Source: Penium margaritaceum (lineage: Eukaryota; Streptophyta; Zygnematophyceae; Desmidiales; Peniaceae). Taken from it: 64,000 nucleotides of DNA. A model generated the notes under the pieces. It was not told the DNA's origin and made no database searches. It saw only the letters and a program-made list of their open reading frames with translations. The DNA lies in NCBI GenBank assembly GCA_023375785.1, contig SZWC01000843.1:259569-323568 (forward strand), read 5' to 3'. The position numbers were made by a program, and so were the translations under genes. Positions 47,760-59,478 of the stretch are shown one piece after another; within the stretch, counting starts at the first letter, position 1, and each line of letters opens with the position of its first letter.

Positions 47760-48381
47760 TGTTGGAATTAAGCGAGAACCAACCTCACCTCTTCTATCTC
47801 TCGGAAAAATCCAAGTCTCATAATAAAGGTTCTAGACCCCATCGGATCCAACTTGACCTAACGTCTCTTCGGCCATCCGACCATATAACCAACAGTCACG
47901 TGATCCTCTAATGAAGTGACATATGTCACTCGCGTCCGGCTAGCAAAAGGAATCCGTTTTCTTGTTGTTTGTCCTGATCTGCTCTTTTTATACTGTGGAT
48001 GTTTGTTCCCTCAAATTAAGGAGAACAGTTATTCTCGGCCTGTTCCCCTATGATTCAGCGGCTTTGCAGCCATGTCTCTACTCTGCTCGCGTCTCGCATG
48101 CCTTGTCTTTGTCAGTCTCACCCATCTCGTAGCTTTTTGCTCCATCACTTATGCTCCTTCGTTCATCTCTTTCCCAAACAGCCATCACTCACCCCAGCTT
48201 CCATCTCTCCATCTCAACAGCTTGTCTACCTTGTCCCGTTGGGATCTCATCCCTTTTAATGCCCTACGGCCAAATCCTCAGGACCGTTCTTGCTTCCTTC
48301 ACTTGCTGACGCTCTTGCGCATGTCCGAATGCTTCTGCCTGCTTCTGATCATGCTGTTCTCATGTATACATTTTTCAGACA
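47760..48381 (+). repeat. 5' LTR of the complete element (622 bp)
   Basis: It starts TGTTGGAATTAAG and ends TTCAGACA. It contains AATAAA (47,822-47,827) and a TATA-like CTTTTTATAC (about 47,984-47,993). A downstream CT-rich region (48.0-48.35 kb) would be transcribed leader. Confidence 0.93.
47984..47993 (+). promoter_or_regulatory. TATA-like element of the 5' LTR
   Basis: CTTTTTATAC is conserved in all three LTR copies (also near 51,384 and 55,188), which is the reason to consider it the LTR core promoter. Confidence 0.5.
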
Positions 48382-48393
48382 TGGTATCAGAGC
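48382..48393 (+). promoter_or_regulatory. Primer-binding site, initiator tRNA-Met type
   Basis: TGGTATCAGAGC directly follows the 5' LTR. It is the complement of the plant initiator tRNA-Met 3' end and the usual primer site of plant copia-type elements. Confidence 0.92.
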
Positions 48394-48411
48394 ATACGGC
48401 AACATCACCTG

Positions 48412-51129
48412 GTGCCCCGTGACCTCGTCATCGCTCTGCCGCCGCCCTTGCCTCGCCACTTTGATGTGCATTCCTTTGCCGTTGCCACCGCCACTCCGTG
48501 CCTCTGTGCTTTGTCAGCGACTGATATCAGCAGCACTACTTGGAATGTTACTCGTGCTGAAGTAATGTCTCGTCATCTTGAGAAAGCCTTGTGCTCATTC
48601 CGCGCCCGTGGCCAGCAATTGGCGACTTGTTGTAAACAACAGCCACAAGCAGCTCCCGAGCCGCCACCTGTTGTCAACTTCGAAGAAGCTTTCTTCTGCA
48701 AGCCGTCTGCTACCTTTCATCGCCTTCGCTGGCGCAAGTGCCTCCGCCTTCCTCACCTTCCCTTCATCAGCCTTCCCCACTATGTCCAGCACGATCTCTT
48801 TAGCCCCTGTGCATCCGTCACTTCAACTTGCCTCCTTGCACCATCCTCTCATGTTGTCACGAGCAGTACCGTGCCTCCGCCATCACGATATTGGACACCA
48901 CCAGTCTTCCTACTCCCATTGCGAGCTAACTCGGGAACAAGCCGTCACTCTTGTGACATCAATGGGTCAGTACCTCTGCTCGCCACACAACTCCCGCTGC
49001 TGCAATCAACTTTCTCTAACTACCAGGATATCGGACACCACCAATCTTCCTTCCCGTTGGTCTTGGGCAAACTGGGGAACAAGCCGTCACTCTCCTAGCA
49101 AACTGAGCAAGTGATTGCCTTGCTTGCATCACGTCCCACCTTGCCATCCTCCTTCTGTCGCGCGCTCCACCTCCCACCTCCAGCATCTTCGTCAGCCCTC
49201 ATTCCTCTTTGCATCATCTTCACCAGCTACCTTCAGTTATCTCCATTGCATTTGCTCGAGCCTCCTTCTTCAGCTTAGCTTTGTCTCTCTCCTCACCTAC
49301 CTCCCTTGAGTCGCTCTTCGCCATCAGCACCATCCGCATCGCCTCCTTGTTCCTATGTCTGCGCATCGCTTTCCGCTCGGCAGAAGGATCCACCTGGTCG
49401 CATCGCCTGTTCTGCAACGACTTGTGCCCACGCCAAAAACCTCAGTAGCGCACATGGTTCCACCCCTGTACCCACTCATTCATCAGCCGCCTCCACATTC
49501 CTTCGTATCGTTCTTTTGTTCGGCACAAGGATCTGCCTGGTCGCATCGCCCGTTGCGCGAAGACCTGCACCCACTCCAAAACGTCCTGTAGTGCACGCGG
49601 TTTGCTCCTGTGTCCACATCGTTATCATCAGACTCCGAATTTTCATCCAAAATCATCAACATCTATGATGAGCACAGTGACATGCACGAGCTTCCTACCT
49701 GCCTCGCAACGGCCTGCACCCACGCGGTAGCAGATTTCTCGCGGCGCGTTGGCTGTAGCCTTCCCCTTGCTGCATCCTATTCCCCAATCTCAGCAGTACA
49801 CATGGTTCCGCCCCTGCGCCCACTCAGTTATCAGCCGCCTCCTCATTCCTTCGCCTTCACCGCCTGCTCATCACAAGGATCTGCCCGGTTGCATCGCTCA
49901 AGTCGCGAGAAACTGTGCCCACGCCGAAACTTAGTCAACTCACGTGGAGCAACCACTGCGTCCAAGATAAGCTATCAATTATGTCTCTAAGGGTGTTCGC
50001 CAAAAGCTGGGACTCGCAAGTCGGACTCGCAAGTCCAAGTCCACTCCCAGACTCGCAAGTCCAAGTCCAGGGTCCCAGACTCGACTCGGACTTGCAAGTC
50101 CGAGTCGAGTCTGGGACCCTGGACTTGGACTTGCGAGTCTGGGTCCAGACTTGCGAGTCCGAGTCTGGGCCCAGACTCGGACTCGCAAGTCTGGACCCAG
50201 ACTCGCAAGTCCAAGTCCAGGGTCCCAGACTCGACTCAGACTTGCAAGTCCAAGGGACCCAGACTTGCGAGTCTGTGGACTTGCGAGTCTGGGTCCAGAC
50301 TTGCGAGTCCAAGTCTGGGCCCAGACTCGGACTTGCAAGTCCGAGTCTAGGCTCAGACTTGAGAGTCTGGACTTGCGAACAGTATTGTCCACCCTTCTCA
50401 CCTACTCGTCAAATACCTCACCCAGCTGGAGTGTGCACCTTACAACAGTAGACGGCCGCATAAACATCCACAATGCGCATGATCAAGTTCCAACTCCTGT
50501 TCACTACCTAATTTGGTGAGCGAGACAAGGACACTCAGACTCCAGACATCCAATAATCAAAACAATGTTTGTACCAAGAGAACCACCAAACCACGATGCC
50601 TGGTGACCTACGATAGTTCTTGCCCAACGCCTTCCACTCCTTTACTTCAATGGTGATGACACCACCAACTTTGGCGTCTTGCACGATGCCCTGGGTTCAA
50701 CCACTACCAGCATCAATGTGCGGGGCTTCTCTAACCTTGCCCGTATGGGTGATGAACGATAATACACAGGACAAGACAATCCATTTGTTCATCGCCTAGA
50801 TCAGGCATACATGGGTGATTACTTTCACGTCACACCAGGTCCGAGCTCTCCTCTACATCATCGCATATAAGACCTTTCACTGCATCATCCAATCGCATAG
50901 ATACTGCATTAAGAGAATCATTCACGACATTGGGCTGCAACCTGCAAGGGGGAGGCCCAGACCACTCAACGATCCTACAATACGAGCCACTCGGCCAACA
51001 AGATTCGTGCCACCTCAAATTCTAGCATGTGCTCCCAGACCTCATCGACTCCCGATACCTCCTCCTCTGAGAAGAAGGCCAGAAGTCCCTCCAGTTATCT
51101 CCTTGGATGATGAGTACCAAAGTGACTAA
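48412..51129 (+). pseudogene. Degenerate interior of the LTR element
   Basis: Plus-strand frames at 48,412-49,098, 49,306-49,668 and 50,815-51,129 are the longest, but none shows retroelement motifs. The last ends with a Pro/Arg-rich segment and VISLDDEYQSD shortly before the polypurine tract, the place where the end of a polyprotein would lie. The first frame contains AEVMSRHLEKAL, shared with the truncated copy at 55.6-55.8 kb. I cannot assign a function; it may be a worn-out gag/pol or a never-coding spacer. Confidence 0.4.
50046..50251. repeat. Nested long perfect palindromes
   Basis: A 98-bp perfect palindrome spans 50,046-50,143 (centre between 50,094 and 50,095). An overlapping 136-bp perfect palindrome spans 50,102-50,237 (centre CTGGG/CCCAG between 50,169 and 50,170) and extends to 50,088-50,251 with a single mismatched pair. 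They are built from short GACTCGCAAGTC, CAAGTCCGAGTC and GGGTCCCAGACTC modules. Similar modules continue to about 50,380. Confidence 0.96.
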
Positions 51130-51151
51130 CAGATCTCGATGAGACTGGTTC

Positions 51152-51160
51152 AAGGGGGAG
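51152..51160 (+). promoter_or_regulatory. Polypurine tract
   Basis: AAGGGGGAG abuts the first base of the 3' LTR (51,161), as expected for plus-strand priming. Confidence 0.9.
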
Positions 51161-51783
51161 TGTTGGGAATAAGCGAGAACCACCCTCACCTATTCTATCT
51201 CTCGGAAGTGTTCGAGTCTCATAATAAAGGTTCAAGACCCCATCGGAACCAACTTGGCCAAACGGCTCTTCGGTCATCCGACCATTTAACCAACAGCCAA
51301 GTGATCATCTAATAAAGTCACATCTGTCACTCGCGTCCGGCTAGCGAAAGAAGCTGTTGTCTTGCTGCTTGTGCAGTTTTGTCCTTTTTATACGTAGGAC
51401 GTTCATTCCCTCAGATCAACCAGAACACGTCTGCTCGTCTTGTTCCCCTATGGTTCCGCGGCTTCGCCAGCGTGTCCTCGCTCTGCTTGCGTCTCGCATG
51501 CATTGTCTTCGCCAGTCTTACCCAACTCGCAGCTATTTACTCCGTCACTCCATCTCCTTCGCTCACCTCTCTCCTAGTCAGCCATCACTCACCTCAGCCT
51601 CGATCTCTCTCTGTCTCAATAGCATGTCTACCTTGTCCTCTTGGGATCTCATCCCTTCTCAAGCCCTGCAAACAACTCCTCGAGACCGCTCTCACCTCCA
51701 TCACTTGCTGACGCTCTCGCGCATGTCACGCTGCTTCCGCCCACTTCCGCTCCTACTGTTCTCATGTCTCTGTTTTTCTGACA
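51161..51783 (+). repeat. 3' LTR of the complete element (623 bp)
   Basis: It starts TGTTGGGAATAAG, ends TTCTGACA, with AATAAA at 51,223-51,228. It is followed by the CTAGC duplication and then the 20-bp array. Confidence 0.93.
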
Positions 51784-54700
51784 CTAGCGCAAGGTCAAGA
51801 CAAATGAAGCAAGTCCAAGACAAGTGGAGCAAGCCCAAAACAGTTGGAGCAAGCCCAAGACAACTGGAGCAAGGCAACGACAACTGGGGCAAGCCCAAGA
51901 CAACTAAAGCAAGCCCAAGAGAACTGGACCAAGGCAAAAAGAACTTGAGCAAGTCCAGGAAGACTGGAGCAAGCCCAAAACAAATGGAGCAAGTCGAAGA
52001 CAACTGGAGCAAGCCTAAGACAACTGGAGTAAGCCTTAGACAAGTGGAGCAAGCCCGATTAAACCGGAGCAAGTCCAAGACAAATGGAGCAAGGCCAAGA
52101 CAACTAGAGCAAGGCCAAGACAACTGGAGAAAGCCCAAGACAACTGGAGAAAGCCTAAGACAATTGGAGTAAGAAAAAGACAAGTGAAGCAAGGCCAAGA
52201 CAACTAGAGCAAGCCCAATACAACTGGAGCAAGCCCATGATAACTGGAGCAAAGCAAAGACAACTGACGCAAGCCCAAGACAAGTGGATGAACTCCAAAA
52301 CAACTTGAGCAAGGCCAAGACAACTACAGCAAGGCCACAACAACTGAAGCAAGCGAAAGACAACTAAAGCAATATCAAGACAACTAGGGCAGGCCCAAGA
52401 CAATTTGAGTAAGCTCAAGACAACTGGAGCACATGGAAGATAGCTGGAGCAAGGCAAAGCCAACTGGAGCAAGCCGAAGACAGCTGGAGTAAGCCCAGGA
52501 CAACTTGAGCAAGCCCAAGACAACTGGAGCGAGGCAAAGAAAACTAGAGCAAGTCCATGTCAATTAGAGCAAGTCCAAGACAACCGGAGCAAGGCCAGGA
52601 CAATTGGAGCAATCCCAAAAACACTAGAGCAAGGCCAAGACAACTGGAGCAAGCCCAAGACATTTGGAGCAAGCCAAAGAAAACCGGTGCAAGGCCAAGA
52701 CGACTGGAGCAAGTCCAAGACACCTGGAACAAGCCCAAATCTACTCAAGCAAGGTCAAGAAAACTGGAGCAGGGCTAAGGCAACTGGTGCAAGCCCAAGA
52801 CAACTGGATGAAACCTAAGACAACTGGAGCAAGTCCAAGATAGCTGGAGAAAGGCCAATACAACTATAGTAAGCCAAAGGCAACTTGAGTAAGCCAAAGA
52901 TAACTGAAGCAAGGCAAAGACGACTCGAGCAAGACCAAGACAACAGGAATAAGCCTAATACAACTAATGCAAGGTCAAGACAACTGGAGCAAGCCCAAGA
53001 GAACTGGAGCAATCCCAAGACAAGTGGAGAAAGCCCAAGACAACTAGAGCAAGCCCAAGACAATTCTACCAAGCCCAAGACAACTTGAGCAACGCCAAGA
53101 CATCTGGAGCAACGCAAAGACTGGGGAGTTAGCCCAAGAATACTGGAGCAAGCCCAAGCCAACGGGAGCAAGTCTAATACAACTAGAGCAAGGCCACGAG
53201 AACTAGAGTAAGCCCAAGAGAACTGGAGCAAGTCCAGGACAACTGGAGCAAGTCCATTACAACTAGAGGAAGGCCACAAGAACTGGAGAAAGCCCAAGAG
53301 AACTGGAGCAAGCCCAAGACAACCGGAACAAGGCCCAGACAATTGGAGCAAGACCAAGAGAGTTAGAGCAATCCCGAAACAACTGTAGCAAGCTCAACAC
53401 AACAAGAGCAAGCCCGAAAAAACTGGAGAAAGCCCCAGACAAGTGGAGCAAGCCCAATACAACTGGAGAAATACCAAGACAACCGAAGCAAGTCCAACAC
53501 AGCTGGAGCAAACCCAATACAACTGGAACAAGCGTTAGAGAATTGGAGCAAGCCTGAGTCAACTAGAGCAAGTCCAAGACAACTGGAGCAAGGCCAAGAC
53601 AACTAGAGCAAGGCCCAGACAACTAGCGCAAGCCGAGGACAATTGGAGCAAGCCCAAGACAATCGGAGTAAGCCAAAGACAACTGGAACAAGGCCAATAC
53701 AACTAGAGCAAGCCCAAGACAACTGGAGCAAGCCCAAGAAAAATAGAGCAAGGCAAAGACAACTCAAGCAAGTCCAAGACAACTGGAGGACGCGAAAGAC
53801 AGTTGGAGCAAGGCCAAGCCAACTAGAAGAAGGCCAAGACAACTGGAGTAATCATAAAACAATTGGAGCAAGGCCAAGACAACTGGAGCAAGAACATGAC
53901 AAGTGGAGAAAGACCAAGACAACTGGAGCAAGCCCAAGACAAGTGGAGCAAGCCAAAGGAAACTGGAGCAGGTCCAAGTACATGGGAGCAACTTCAAGAC
54001 AACAGAAGCAAGGCCAAGACAACTTGAGCAAGGCCAAGACATTTGGAGCAAGCCCAAAACTACTTGAGCGAGCCCATGACCACGGGAGCAAGCCCAAGAA
54101 AGCTGGAGCAAGGCCAAGACAACAGGAGCAAGCCCAAGACCCGGAGCAAGCCCAAAACAACTAGAGCAAGGCCAAGAAAAGTGGAGCAAGGCCAGGACAA
54201 CTGGAGCAAGCCCAAGACAAATCAAGGAAGCCCGAGACAACTCGAGCAAGTCCAAGACAGCTTGAGCAATGCCAATAAAACTGGAGCAAGCCAAAGACAA
54301 CTGTAGTAAGACAACGACAACTGGAGCAAGGTCAAGACAATTAGAGCAAGCCCAAGACAGCTAGAGCAAGCCAAATACAACTGGAGCAGAGCCAAGAAAT
54401 CTGGAGCGAGCCCAATAAAACTGGAGCAAACCCCAGACAAGTAGACCAAACCCAAGACAAGTAGAGCAAGGCCAAGACAACTGGAGCAAGCCCATGATAA
54501 CTTGAGTAAGCCCAAGACATTTGGAGCAAGCCCAAAATAAATGGAGCAAGGTGAAGACAACTAGAGCAAGCCGAAGGCAATTGGAGCAAGCCTACGACAA
54601 CAAGAGCAAGTCCAAGACAACCAGAGCAAGCATAAGACAACTGGAGCAAGGCCAAAACAACTAGAGCAAGTCCAAGACAACTGGAGCAAGGCCTAGACAA

Positions 54701-54964
54701 CAGGAGCAATCCCAAGAAAACTGGAGCAAGGCCAAGACAACCAGAGCAATCCAAAGATAACTAGAGCAAGATCTAGACGCATCAGAACTACCAAGACAAC
54801 TGGAGCATGCCCAAGACAACTAGAGAATGGTCAAGACAACTGGAGCAAGTCCAAGACAACTGGAGCAATCCCAATACAACTGGAGCAAACCTTAGACAGC
54901 AGGAGGAGGCCTGAGTCAACTAGAGCAAGTCCAAGACAACTCGAGCAAGGCCAAGACAACTAGC
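51784..54964 (+). repeat. 20-bp minisatellite, array b (about 159 copies)
   Basis: Same unit and orientation as array a. The first five bases are the right CTAGC duplication. The right part (about 54.15-54.96 kb) matches the right end of array a through rare variants in the same order (GAATGG, then a TTAGACA unit, then CTGAGTCAACTAGAG), showing it is a duplicated segment rather than independent amplification. Confidence 0.96.
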
Positions 54965-55797
54965 TGTTGGAAATAAGTAAGAACCAGCATCACCTCTTTT
55001 ATCTCTTGGAAAAATCCGAGTCTGAGAATAAAGGTTGAAGACCCCATCGGAACCAACTGGACCAAACGGCTCTTGGGTCATCCGACTGTTTAACCAACAA
55101 TGAAGTGACCCTACAATAAAGTGACATCCATCACTCACGTCTGGCTTGTGAAAAAGAGCCGTTATATTGCTGTTTGTCCTGTTCTGCCCTTTTTATACCG
55201 AGGATGTTCATTCCCTCAAATTTACCAGGACAAATCTGCTCATCCTGATCCAATATGGTTATGCGGGTTTGCCCCCGTGTCTTCGCTCTGCTCGCGTATC
55301 GCATGCATTGTCTTTGCAAGTCTCACCCAACTGGCAGCTCTTCGCTTTGTCACTCTTACTCCTTTGCTCAGCTCTATCCCAATCAGCCATCACTCACCTC
55401 AGCCTCCATCTCACTCTCTCAACACCTTGTATACCTTGTCCACTTGGGATCACATCCTTTCTGAAGCCCTACGACCAATTCCTTGGGACTGCTCTTGCTT
55501 CTGTCACTTGCTGACGCTCTCCCGCATGTCTTGATGCTTCTGCCCACTTCTGATCCTGTTGTTCTCATGTCTACACTTTTCTTACATGGCATTAGAGCAT
55601 CAGGCGACATCACCTAGTGCCCCGTGACCTCATCATCCCTCTCCCACCACCCCTACCTCACCGCTTTCATCTGCAATCCTCTACCGCTGCCACCGCCACT
55701 CCGCGCCTCTCTTCTTCGTCAGCCACTGACATCATCAGCACTGCTTGGAATGATGCTCGCGCTGAAATAATGTCTCGTCATCCTGGGAAAGCACTAC
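54965..55797 (+). mobile_element. Truncated second copy of the LTR element (5' LTR plus about 210 bp)
   Basis: The LTR 54,965-55,586 (622 bp) starts TGTTGGAAATAAG and ends CTTACA. The primer-binding site is mutated (TGGCATTAGAGC, 55,587-55,598). The interior matches 48,394-48,590 of the complete element and stops at 55,797, where the 15-bp array begins. AATAAA lies at 55,027-55,032. No 3' LTR is present. Its left flank also ends CTAGC and lies in duplicated array sequence. Confidence 0.92.
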
Positions 55798-58700
55798 AGT
55801 GGTCAGAAACACAGTGATCAGAAACACAGTGGTCAGAAACACAATGGTCAAAAACACAGTGGTCAGAAACACGGTGGTCAGGAACACAGTGGTCAGAAAC
55901 ACACTGGTCAGAAATACAGTGGCCGGAAATACAGTGGTGGGAAACACACTGGTCAGAAACACAGTGGTCAGAAACACAGTGATCAGAAACACAGTGGTCA
56001 GAAACACTGTGGTCAGAAACACCGTGGTCGGAAACACAGTGGTCAAAAACACAGTGGTCAGAAACAAACTGGTCAGAAACACACTAGTCAGAAACACAGT
56101 GGGCATAAACACAGTGGTCAGAAACACACTGGTCTGAACACTGGTCAGAAACACATTGGTCAGAAACTTGATGGTCAGAAACACAGTGGTCAGAAACACA
56201 GTGGTCAGAAACACGGTGGTTAGAAACATAGTGGTGAGAATCACAGTGGTCAGAAACTCAATGGTCATAAACACAGTTGTCAGAAACATACTGGTCAGAC
56301 ACACACATGTCAGAAACACAGTGGTCAGAAATACAGTGGTCAGAAAGACATTGGTCAGAAACACACTGGTCAGAAACACAGTGGTCAGAAACAGAGTGGT
56401 CAGAAACACAGTTGTCAGAAACACAGTGGTCAGAAACACAGTGGTCAGAAACACAGTGGTCAGAAGCACACTTGTCAGGAACACAGTGGTCAGAAAAAAA
56501 CAGTGGTCAAAAACACAATGGTCAGAAACACAATGGTCCGAGACAGAGTGGTCAGAAACACAGCGGTCAGAAACACACTGGTCACAAAAGAAGTGGTCAA
56601 AGGTACGGTGGTCAGAAACACAGTGGTCAGAAAAACGGTGGTGAGAAACACACTGGTCATAAACATAGTGGTCAGAAACACACTAGTCAGAGGCACACTG
56701 GTCACAAACACAGTGGTCAGAAACACAGTGGTCAGAAACACAGTGATCAGAAACACAGTGATCAGAAACATTGTGGTCAGAAACACAGTGGTCAGAAACA
56801 CAGTGGTCAGAAACACAGTCGTCAGAAACACACTGGTCAGACACACAACGGTCAGAACACAGTGGTCAGAAACACAGTGGTAAGAAACACTCTGGTCAGA
56901 AACACGCTTGTCAGAATCACAGTGGTCGGAAACACAATGGTCAGAAACACACTGGTCAGAAACACAGTGGTCAGAAACACACTGTTCAGAAACACACTGG
57001 TCAAAAACACAGTGGTCACAAACACAGTGGTCAGAAAGACAGTGGTCAGAAACACAGTGGTCAGACACACAGTGGTCATAAACACAGTGGTCAGAAACAC
57101 AGTGGTCAGAAACACACTGTTCAGAAACACAGTGGTCAGAAACACAATGGTCATAAACACACTGATGAAAGGCACACTGGTCAAAACGCAGTGGTCAGAA
57201 ACACAGTGGTCAGAAACACAGTGGTCAGAAACACAGTGGTCAAAAACACAGCGGTCAGAAACACAGTGGTCAGAAACAGAGTGGTCAGAAACATAGTAGT
57301 CAGAAACACAGTGGTCAGAAACACACTGGTCTGAAACACACTGGTCAGAAGCACAGTGGTGAGAAACACGGTGGTCAGGAACACAGTGGTCAGAAACACA
57401 GTGGTCAGAAACATTGCGGTCAGAAACACAGTTGTCAGAAGCACAGTGGTCACAAACATACTGGTCAGAAACACAGTCGTCAGAAACACTGTGGTCAGAA
57501 ACACGGTGGTCTGAATCACACTGGTCAGAAACACACTGGTCAGAAACACAGTGGTCAGAAACACAATGGCCAGAAACACAGTGGACAGAAACACGGTGGT
57601 CAGAAACATACTGGTCAGAAACACACTGGTCAGAAACACAGAGGTCAGAAACACACTCGTCATGAACACAGTGGTCAAAAACACAGTGGTCAGAAACACA
57701 GTGGTAAGAAACACACTGGTCAGAAACACAGTGGTCAGAAACACGGTGGTCAGAAACACAGTGGTCAGAAACACATTGGTCACAAACACACTGGTCAGAA
57801 ACACAGTAGTCAGAAACACAGTGGTCAGAAACACGGAGGTTAGAAACACAGTGGCCAAAACCACAGTGGTCAGAAGCACACTTGTCAGGGACACAGTGGT
57901 CAGAAGAATAGTGGTCAGAAACACAGTGGTCAGAAACACAGTGGTCTGGGACACAGTGGTCAGAAACACAGCAGTCAAAAACACACTGGTCAGAGACACA
58001 CTAGTCAGAAACACAGTGGTCAGAATTACAGTGGTCAGAAAGACGGTGGTCAGGAACACGATGGTGAGAAACACACTGGTCAGAAACATAGTGGTCAGAA
58101 ACACACTGGCCAGAGGCACACTGGTCACAAACACAATGGTCAGAAACACAGTGGTCGGAAACACAGTGATAAGAAACATGGTGGTCAGAAACACAGTGGT
58201 CAGCAACACAGTGGTCAGAAACACAGTGGTCAGAAACACACTGGTCAAAAACAAAGTGGTCAGAAACACAGTGGTCAGAAAGAAACACACTGGTCAGAAA
58301 CACACTTGTCAGAAACAATTTGGTCCGAAACACAGTGGTCAGAAACACAGTGGTCAGAAACACATTGGTCGGAAACACACTGGTTAGAAACACGGTAGGC
58401 AGAAACACAGAGGTCTGAAACACAGTGGTCAGAAACAGAGTGGTCAGAAACATAGTAGTCAGAAACAGAGTGGTCATAAACACACTGGTCTGAAACACAC
58501 TGGTCAGAAACACAGTAGTCAGAAACACGGTGGTCAGAAACACAGCGGTCAGAAACACAGTGGTCAGAAACACGGCGGTCAGAAACACAGTTGTGAGAAA
58601 CACAGTGGTCAGAAACACACTGGACAGAAACACAGTCGTCAGAAACATTGTGGTCAGAAATACGTTGGTCTGAAACACACTGGTCGGAAACACACTAGTC

Positions 58701-58970
58701 ACAAACACAGTGGCAAGAAACACAGTGGTCAGAAACACAGTGGTCAGAAACACACTGGTCAGAAACACACTGGTCAGAAACACAGAGGTCAAAAACACAC
58801 TGGTCAGAAACACAGTGGTCAGAAACAAAGTGGTCAGAAACAAACTGGTAAGCAACACACTGGTCAGAAACACAGTGGTCAGAAACACAGTGGTCAGAAA
58901 CACACTGGTCAGAAGCACTGTGGTCAGAAACACACTGGTCAGAAACACAGTAGTGAGAAACACAGTGGGC
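55798..58970 (+). repeat. 15-bp minisatellite, array a (about 211 copies)
   Basis: The unit is GGTCAGAAACACAGT, with a frequent G/C alternation at base 14 (ACAGT or ACACT). As 15 is a multiple of 3, plus-strand frames encode endless GQKHS, VRNTV or SETQW pentapeptides, and two minus-strand phases stay open too (VFLTT, CVSDH). Occasional one-base indels move the frame, which argues against a selected protein. The left edge cuts the LTR element interior; the right edge cuts a copia integrase. Confidence 0.97.
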
Positions 58971-58972
58971 TG

Positions 58973-59478
58973 AGGTTGATGGTGTAGCTTGCTGTACGCA
59001 CAGCCTCCGTCCAGAAACCTCGCGGCAACCCCGCATCCACAAGCATGGTCCGCACCATGTTGAGCAGCGTCTGGTGCGCCTGCTCCGCCACTCCGTTGGA
59101 CTGTGGTGAGTACGGCGTAGTGGGTTCCCACTTGATGCCCTGCTGCTTCATCCACCCGCTGCAGCCCACGTACTCTCCGCCATTATCGCTCTGTAGCGCT
59201 CTGACCTTCCGGCTAGTCTGCCTCTCCACCGCTGCGACGTACCCCTTCTGCCGGTCCACGACCTTGCCTTTCCGTTTCATGAAGTACACATAGAGCTTCC
59301 TGCTGCAGTCGTCAATGAAGGTGACAAAGTATCTGAAGCCGCCGTTTGACGGTGTTTTGAACGGTCTGCACACGTCACTGTGCACCACCTCCAGTAGGTC
59401 CTTTGCGCGAGCCGCCTTCTCGTTGAACAGCTTGCGCCACGGCTTGCCCAAGATGCAAGGCTTGCACTTCTTATGCAC
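58973..59478 (-). pseudogene. Copia integrase core
   Basis: The zinc-finger Cys pair is CKPC, near the frame start. Catalytic residues: Asp in VHSDVCRPF (codon 59,376-59,374), Asp in LQSDNGGEY (59,187-59,185) and Glu in SNGVAEQ (59,085-59,083). The Asp-Glu spacing is x33 instead of the usual x35, pointing to a two-codon loss. Family landmarks include FRYFVTFIDDCSRK, TTPYSPQSNGVAE and GFWTEAVRTASYTIN. The frame runs without stop into translated repeat array, ending the homology after INLSP. Confidence 0.93.

Larger units (their letters stand above)
47760..51783 (+). mobile_element. Complete LTR retrotransposon, non-autonomous (4024 bp), inserted in 20-bp minisatellite
   Basis: It has two LTRs of 622 and 623 bp starting TGTTGG and ending ACA, a tRNA-Met primer-binding site next to the 5' LTR, a polypurine tract next to the 3' LTR and a CTAGC target duplication. 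The first 60 bases of the LTRs differ at about nine positions by eye, so the insertion is old. The 2.8-kb interior has no gag, protease, integrase or reverse transcriptase motif. It contains degenerate internal duplications (segments at 49,381, 49,524 and 49,872; another pair at about 48,889 and 49,029) and a palindrome cluster at 50.0-50.4 kb. The LTR/PBS style is that of plant copia-type elements. It must have relied on proteins from another element. Confidence 0.95.

Noticed and set aside
42537-54754. ORFs encoding SWACSSCLGLAPV-type or EQAQDNWSKPKTTGA-type repeats
   Set aside because: The 20-bp unit cycles through all three phases, so any frame gives a 20-residue repeat. Many overlapping frames are equally open and no start context or conserved terminus is shared.
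55735-59155. Very long ORFs of 250-384 codons encoding VFLTT, CVSDH, GQKHS or VRNTV repeats
   Set aside because: They are products of a 15-bp unit without stop codons in most phases. Frames drift by single-base indels, both strands are open, and some run from transposon sequence into the array. No sign of a selected protein.
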